In this document: piece after piece, positions 30,866 through 35,101 of the stretch | Layout of the letters: each line of letters starts with the position of its first letter | Numbering within the stretch: the stretch's first letter is position 1 | Assembly: GCA_029262175.1 (NCBI GenBank) | Contig: JAJCZV010000226.1 | Location: 1-35,101, forward strand | Direction: 5' to 3' | DNA from: Gemmatimonadota bacterium | GTDB lineage: Bacteria > Gemmatimonadota > Gemmatimonadetes > Palauibacterales > Palauibacteraceae | Length of the DNA: 35,101 bases | Notes under the pieces: model-generated | Seen by the model: the letters and a program-made list of their open reading frames with translations, nothing else | Told to the model about the DNA's origin: nothing | Database searches by the model: none | Made by a program: the position numbers and the translations under genes

Positions 30866-33345
30866 CCGGTCACGACGTGCTCGATCTCCTGCGATCGGGG
30901 TGCAACTCGCGGCCGCCGGTGTCGCGCGGCGTCGGTGGCCGGACGGACCGGGGTTTCGTCGAGTACCGCCTGAGCCTCCATCGCGGCGATCCGCCGCTTG
31001 ACGCCTACGAGACTGTCCGGATTGAGCGACATCGAATCGATGCCCGCCTCGACCAGGAACTCAGCGAAGTCCGCGTGGTCGCTCGGAGCCTGCCCGCAGA
31101 TCCCGACCTTGCAGCCCTTGGCATGAGCGCGCTCGATCAAGTCGGTGATCGCGCGTTTTACCGCCTCGTTGCGTTCGTCAAACAGTTCGGCGAGGGCCGC
31201 CGAGTCGCGATCGACGCCCAAAATGAGCTGCGTTAGATCGTTCGACCCGATCGAAAAGCCGTCGAATCGCTCCGCGAATTGGTCGGCGAGGATGATGTTG
31301 GACGGTACTTCGGCCATGACGTAGACCTCGAGACCGTCTTCTCCCCGGACGAGACCGTTGTCAGCGAGCGTGGCCAGCACGCGGTCCGCCTCTTCGATCG
31401 TCCGACAAAACGGAATCATGATCAAGACGTTCTTGAGCCCGATCTCTTCGCGGACGCACCGGATGGCTTCGCACTCCAGGGCGAACCCTTCGCGATATCG
31501 GTCGCTGTAGTACCGTGAAGCGCCCCGGAAACCGAGCATCGGGTTGTTCTCGGGAGTCTCGAACTTAGCGCCGCCGATGAGGTCTGCGTACTCGTTGGTT
31601 TTGAAGTCACTCATGCGAACGATGACCGGGTGCGGATAGCTCGCGGCTGCGATTTTGGCGACGCCCCGCGCCAAGTGATCGACGAAATAGCGCGTCTTGT
31701 CTTCGTAGCCCCGGGTGAGCTCGGCGATCGTGGCCTTGACGCCCTCATCTTCGAGTTCGTCGTACTTCACGAGCGCCATCGGATGGATCTGGATGTGGTT
31801 GGAGATGATGAACTCCATGCGGGCGAGCCCGACCCCCTTGGAGGGTAGGCGCCACCAGCGAAACGCGGCGGCGGGACTCCCGATGTTGAGCATCATGTCC
31901 GTCTTGGTCTCCGGCACATCGAGATCGACTTCGGTCTCCTCGAACTCCAGGAAGCCATCATAGATGTAGCCCACCTCGCCCTCAGCGCAGGACAACGTGA
32001 CCTCCTGCCCGGCCTCGAGAAGCTCGGTGGCATCCCCGCATCCGACCACAGCCGGCGTACCCAGCTCACGACTGACGATCGCGGCGTGACAGGTGCGGCC
32101 CCCAGAATTCGTGACGATTCCGGAGGCGCGTTCCATGACCGGAACCCAATCAGGATCCGTCATTTCTGTGACGAGAATTGCACCGTCCACGAATCGGTCG
32201 ATCTCGGACGGATCTTTGATCACGCACACGCGGCCCGTCGCGATGGATTGCCCGACGCTGATGCCCGTGACCAATCGGTCGCTCGTGCCAACGAGGTCGT
32301 AGGTCTTGAGTACGCTCGTGTCCGAACGCGACTGGACGGTTTCGGGGCGCGCCTGAACGATAAACAGTTCGCCGGTTTTTCCATCCTTGGCCCACTCGAT
32401 GTCCATGGGACGCTGATAGTGGTCTTCGATCGTTACCACGTACCGCGCCAACTCCAAAACGTCCTCGTCCGAAAGAACGTATGAATTTCGTTCGGCCTCG
32501 GACGTGTCCACTTCGCACACCGGCTGGTCGCATTCCTCGTCCCGGTTGCGATAGATCATCTTCCGCTCCTTCGAACCCAGCGTGCGGTCGACGATAGGGG
32601 ACACGCCGGGTTCGTTGAGGAGCGGTTTGAAAACAGAGTATTGGTCGGGGGTCACGGTGCCCTGGACTACCGTCTCGCCGAGACCCCACGCCGCCGAGAT
32701 GATGACGACATCGGGGAACCCGGTTTCCGTGTCGATCGAGAAGCAGACGCCCGCGGAGCCGAGATCCGAGCGCACCATGCGCTGAATACCGACGGAGAGC
32801 GCGACCTCGAGATGATCGAAACCCTGGCGCGCTCGATAGACGATCGCGCGATCAGTGAAGAGCGATGCATAGCACTTCCGACACGCCTCGAGAACGGCGT
32901 CGGGGCCTCTCACGTTCAGAAACGTTTCTTGTTGCCCGGCGAAGCTCGCCTCTGGAAGATCTTCAGCGGTCGCGGAGCTACGGACAGCGACGTCTAGATG
33001 GTCGGGTTCGTAGTTCGCGCTGAGCGCGGCATACGCTTCGTTGAGCGACTGCTGGATTCGATTTGGGAAGGCGCCGGACAGGATCAACTTACGGATGGAC
33101 GCCCCTACATCTGCGAGCGTGCGAAATCCCGAGTCGATGTCTTCGAGGTGAGCGCGAATCTCAGGTGCGAACTGGTTGTACTCTATGAAGTCGCGATAGG
33201 CGGAGGCCGTGAGGGCGAAGCCGCGTGGAACGCGGACGCCCTGCTCGATCAATGTCCGCGTCATCTCCCCGAGCGATGCGTTCTTGCCGCCGACCTCTTC
33301 GAGGTGCTCCGAGCCCACGTCCGTGTACCATCGGATATCCGCCAT
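30862..33345 (-). CDS. ppsA: Phosphoenolpyruvate synthase
   Basis: 827 residues from ATG 33345, where GAGGAAG lies upstream and the N-terminus MADIRWYTDVGSEHLEEVGGKNASLGEM matches the family; the open frame extends 63 codons further without support. Domain order is as in E. coli PpsA: ATP-binding PPDK_N domain (about 1-330), mobile phosphohistidine domain with GGRTCHAAIVSRELGTPAVVG (catalytic H420; H421 in E. coli) and the PEP/pyruvate TIM barrel with the acid/base Cys at C750 (GICGQAPSDH) and GIDSMSLNPDS. It converts pyruvate, ATP and water to PEP, AMP and phosphate for gluconeogenesis. A tail of about 35 Arg/Pro-rich residues follows the usual end point. Confidence 0.96.
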   Translation of the reverse strand: MADIRWYTDVGSEHLEEVGGKNASLGEMTRTLIEQGVRVPRGFALTASAYRDFIEYNQFAPEIRAHLEDIDSGFRTLADVGASIRKLILSGAFPNRIQQSLNEAYAALSANYEPDHLDVAVRSSATAEDLPEASFAGQQETFLNVRGPDAVLEACRKCYASLFTDRAIVYRARQGFDHLEVALSVGIQRMVRSDLGSAGVCFSIDTETGFPDVVIISAAWGLGETVVQGTVTPDQYSVFKPLLNEPGVSPIVDRTLGSKERKMIYRNRDEECDQPVCEVDTSEAERNSYVLSDEDVLELARYVVTIEDHYQRPMDIEWAKDGKTGELFIVQARPETVQSRSDTSVLKTYDLVGTSDRLVTGISVGQSIATGRVCVIKDPSEIDRFVDGAILVTEMTDPDWVPVMERASGIVTNSGGRTCHAAIVSRELGTPAVVGCGDATELLEAGQEVTLSCAEGEVGYIYDGFLEFEETEVDLDVPETKTDMMLNIGSPAAAFRWWRLPSKGVGLARMEFIISNHIQIHPMALVKYDELEDEGVKATIAELTRGYEDKTRYFVDHLARGVAKIAAASYPHPVIVRMSDFKTNEYADLIGGAKFETPENNPMLGFRGASRYYSDRYREGFALECEAIRCVREEIGLKNVLIMIPFCRTIEEADRVLATLADNGLVRGEDGLEVYVMAEVPSNIILADQFAERFDGFSIGSNDLTQLILGVDRDSAALAELFDERNEAVKRAITDLIERAHAKGCKVGICGQAPSDHADFAEFLVEAGIDSMSLNPDSLVGVKRRIAAMEAQAVLDETPVRPATDAARHRRPRVAPRSQEIEHVVTG

Positions 33346-33646
33346 AACCCCACTTCCTCGCGATCGCCGCTTTTGCCCGGGATCGTGATAACTCGTTGCA
33401 TGATCGTTACCGGAACGCGTGGGCGACATCGCCCCACCGGTCTGGACACGGGGCGAAGGAAGGGCAAGTGACATTCCGGCGAGGCGAGGATCGCAAGATA
33501 CTTTGGTCGAACGAGTTGTGGCATCGGTGGACATTTTGGGTTTCCAAAGTGTGGCATGAGGGCCGCGCGGCGACTGTCGCGCGCCTGCGGCAGCTATCCG
33601 TCGTACCTAACGTGAAAAAGTGCCGGAGGGGTGCAGGAAGGGCTGG
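33346..33646. other. 301 bp intergenic region upstream of ppsA
   Basis: No convincing gene. It should hold the ppsA promoter (minus strand), but no good -35/-10 pair was found by eye. Visible structure: a direct repeat GTGGCAT at 33518-33524 and 33551-33557 flanking a small stem-loop TTTGG/CCAAA (33535-33539, 33544-33548), and a GC-rich hairpin near 33567-33587 around GCGCGGCGACTGTCGCGCG. A plus-strand frame (33396-33650) is open here but has no ribosome binding site and looks unlike a protein. Confidence 0.6.
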
Positions 33647-34387
33647 CTAGAACAACCCGAGTTGGGATTCCGGGGCGTCTCCGACCGGCGGACGGTCGAC
33701 CCAAGCGTCCGACACCCGGATGGTCGCACCCATCGGCTCCACGCAGTCCGGATCGTCACACGCGATCCTGTTGACGCGTGGACTCACCGGAATCACTTCC
33801 AGGAGATCGTCCTCACAGGGGACGAGCGGATCGAGCGTATCGGCGTCGATTTCACGGGCGAGCCAGAGCTGTTGACCCGGCTCGTCCAGGATTACGGGCA
33901 TTCTGTGGTGCAGCGGTTCCAGCAGGTGGTTGGCGTCGGTCGTCACGATCGAGCACGACTCGACCGCGCCGTCCGGCCCTTGCCAGCGGTCCCACAAACC
34001 GGCGAACGCCAGGGGCTTCCGGTCGCGTCGACGGACAAAGTAGGGCTGCTTGAGACCGCGCTCTTGCCGCCACTCGAAAAACCCGTCGGCCAGCACGGCA
34101 CAGCGACGATCCGGGATCAGGTCCCGGAAAGCGGGCTTGATTTCGAGTGTCTCGGCTCGCGCGTTGATCATGAGGGGGAGGTCGCCGGGTGCCCTGGCCC
34201 AATTGGGGATCAGCCCCCAGCGCACGGTCGCCAAACGACGTCCCTCGTCGGTCGGACGCACGATGAGGATGTGTTCCGTGGGAGCCACGTTGAAGCGAGC
34301 GTCGCGCGCCTGTACCGACCGGGCATCGGCATCGAACAGCTCCGCGAGGTCGGGCACCGGCGTCTGAAGACTAAAGCGTCCGCACAT
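33647..34387 (-). CDS. yedK: SRAP-domain protein, YedK/HMCES type
   Basis: 246 residues from ATG 34387, a start fixed by the need for Cys at position 2 (MCGRFSL). All catalytic residues are present at the same numbers as in E. coli YedK as I recall them: C2, N75 (INARAET), E105 (GFFEW) and H160 (HHRMP). The protein forms a covalent thiazolidine link between Cys2 and abasic sites in single-stranded DNA, shielding them at replication forks, and may also act with the SOS response. The C-terminal 65 residues beyond the usual core (ACDDPDCVEPMG and on) are an extension with a CxxxxC pair. It is divergent from a nitrilase-family gene, with 127 bp between the starts. Confidence 0.95.
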   Translation of the reverse strand: MCGRFSLQTPVPDLAELFDADARSVQARDARFNVAPTEHILIVRPTDEGRRLATVRWGLIPNWARAPGDLPLMINARAETLEIKPAFRDLIPDRRCAVLADGFFEWRQERGLKQPYFVRRRDRKPLAFAGLWDRWQGPDGAVESCSIVTTDANHLLEPLHHRMPVILDEPGQQLWLAREIDADTLDPLVPCEDDLLEVIPVSPRVNRIACDDPDCVEPMGATIRVSDAWVDRPPVGDAPESQLGLF

Positions 34388-34514
34388 GACGATAATGTAA
34401 TGGACGCGCGTACCCGTTGCGGCCCGAGCAGCACGCGCCGAAGATCCCACCTGCACGGTCCGCTCAGGACGGTGTCCCGACGTATTTTTGGTACGCATTG
34501 GAGACGTACACCCG

Positions 34515-35101
34515 ATGAAGATTGCACTCATACAGCAGGCGGCGGGACCCGACCGCGCCCAGAACCTCGCTCGAGCGCTCGCCGCCATGGGGACGGCTGC
34601 GGACGGCGGGGCAGAACTCGTCGCCTTCGCAGAATTGGCGATCGACGGGTTCTTTCCTCAACGCCAGGGCGATCCGCGTGCGGCGGGGCTGGCCGAACCG
34701 ATCCCGGGGCCGACGGCGGACCGAATCGGCGCCCGGGCCGGTGAACTCGGGCTGGTGACGGTGTTCAACCAATACGAACTCGGAGACGACGGCCTGCGCT
34801 ACGACAGCTCTCCCGTGTTCGATGCGAGCGGCGAGTTACTGGGGGTGACCCGCATGCTCCATATCACCGAGTACGCCTGTTTCCACGAACAAGGCTACTA
34901 CGCCGAGGGCGATACGAATGCGCCGGTCTACGATACGGCGGTCGGTCGGATCGGAGTCGCGATCTGTTACGATCGTCACTACCCCGAGTACATGCGTCGT
35001 CTCGGCGAGTTGGGCGCGGAGTTGGTCGTGATCCCCCAGGCCGGTTCGGTGGGCGAATGGCCCGAAGGTCTTTACGAGGCGGAGGTCCGCGTCGCCGCCT
35101 T
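34515..35101 (+). CDS. Nitrilase-superfamily carbon-nitrogen hydrolase (3' truncated by window), altered catalytic Lys
   Basis: 195 residues are inside the window from ATG 34515; the frame is still open at the end. The N-terminus MKIALIQQAAG and the E40 (FAELAIDGFFP) and C151 (AICYDRHYPEYMR) catalytic residues are clear, and FHEQGYYAEGD matches the N-carbamoylputrescine/beta-ureidopropionase-like branch. The usual catalytic lysine follows Arg in a Y-R-K-x-H pattern; here it reads TRMLHI, so M114 takes its place (codon ATG at 34854, one base from AAG). Either this branch uses another residue or activity is changed. Typical members hydrolyse amides, carbamoyl-amines or nitriles. There are no same-strand neighbours upstream. 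Confidence 0.88.
   Translation, partial: MKIALIQQAAGPDRAQNLARALAAMGTAADGGAELVAFAELAIDGFFPQRQGDPRAAGLAEPIPGPTADRIGARAGELGLVTVFNQYELGDDGLRYDSSPVFDASGELLGVTRMLHITEYACFHEQGYYAEGDTNAPVYDTAVGRIGVAICYDRHYPEYMRRLGELGAELVVIPQAGSVGEWPEGLYEAEVRVAA

Noticed and set aside
33396..33650. 84-codon open frame in the gap upstream of ppsA, with a Trp-rich stretch
   Set aside because: No ATG with a ribosome binding site, no hydrophobic core pattern and no recognisable family; treated as chance, though a decayed gene cannot be excluded.
33620..34744. 374-codon open frame on the plus strand
   Set aside because: Antisense to the SRAP gene, whose catalytic residues are complete, and it overlaps the nitrilase gene out of frame.

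Overview
The window reads as chromosomal DNA from a GC-rich, diderm, probably aerobic heterotroph. Several features recall Gemmatimonadota or a neighbouring phylum: many exported peptidases and amidohydrolases, a sortilin/BNR-propeller protein with a small membrane partner, 6-bladed-propeller and kelch lipoproteins, and a DUF3179 protein. This placement is an inference from gene content, not a phylogenetic result. An outer membrane is supported by several lipoprotein signal peptides and a DUF481 beta-barrel ending in Phe. I see no tRNA, rRNA, CRISPR array, insertion sequence or phage gene.

Layout. 1-1230: the 3' end of a glycosylasparaginase-type hydrolase, a small membrane protein and a GNAT acetyltransferase. 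1236-3291: an exported Xaa-Pro aminopeptidase (minus) divergent from a BsuPI-domain lipoprotein (plus). 3356-8116: a plus-strand operon of M28-type peptidase, anchored ectodomain protein, sodium:solute symporter and cyclase-family hydrolase. 8152-15649: minus-strand genes for a propeller lipoprotein, an exported protein of unknown function, a large BNR/sortilin protein with its small membrane partner, and a D-aminoacylase-like amidohydrolase. 15742-17109: a CapA-type protein. 17140-19706: an Asp/Glu/hydantoin-type racemase divergent from the two subunits of aconitase X. 19761-22817: an exported M20 amidohydrolase divergent from a class-C-type serine hydrolase. 22877-24067: an orphan TadG-like protein, convergent with mscL across a bidirectional terminator. 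24726-27582: a possible leader ORF, an ECF sigma factor, a small candidate regulator, an MscS-like channel and a DUF481 barrel. 27654-30865: a kelch lipoprotein and a DUF3179 CxxC protein (minus), divergent from a SigR/RsrA-like pair (plus). 30862-35101: PEP synthase, a YedK/HMCES-type SRAP protein and a truncated nitrilase-family hydrolase.

How the parts may work together. Much of the window fits a life on peptides and modified amino acids: aminopeptidases (M24, M28), M20 and D-aminoacylase-type hydrolases, a glycosylasparaginase, a symporter, a racemase-like enzyme and aconitase X (in bacteria often a cis-3-hydroxy-L-proline dehydratase), with PEP synthase for gluconeogenesis. Two stress-regulation modules stand out. 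One is an envelope/osmotic cluster, with MscL, an MscS-like channel and DUF481 around an ECF sigma factor whose start codon overlaps a short upstream ORF. The other is a SigR/RsrA-like thiol-stress pair. Its divergent promoter region holds a perfectly palindromic GGAAC-N18-GTTCC, which reads as a SigR-type promoter on both strands and could co-express the pair with a CxxC-containing DUF3179 protein and a kelch lipoprotein. That palindrome is the observation I would test first.
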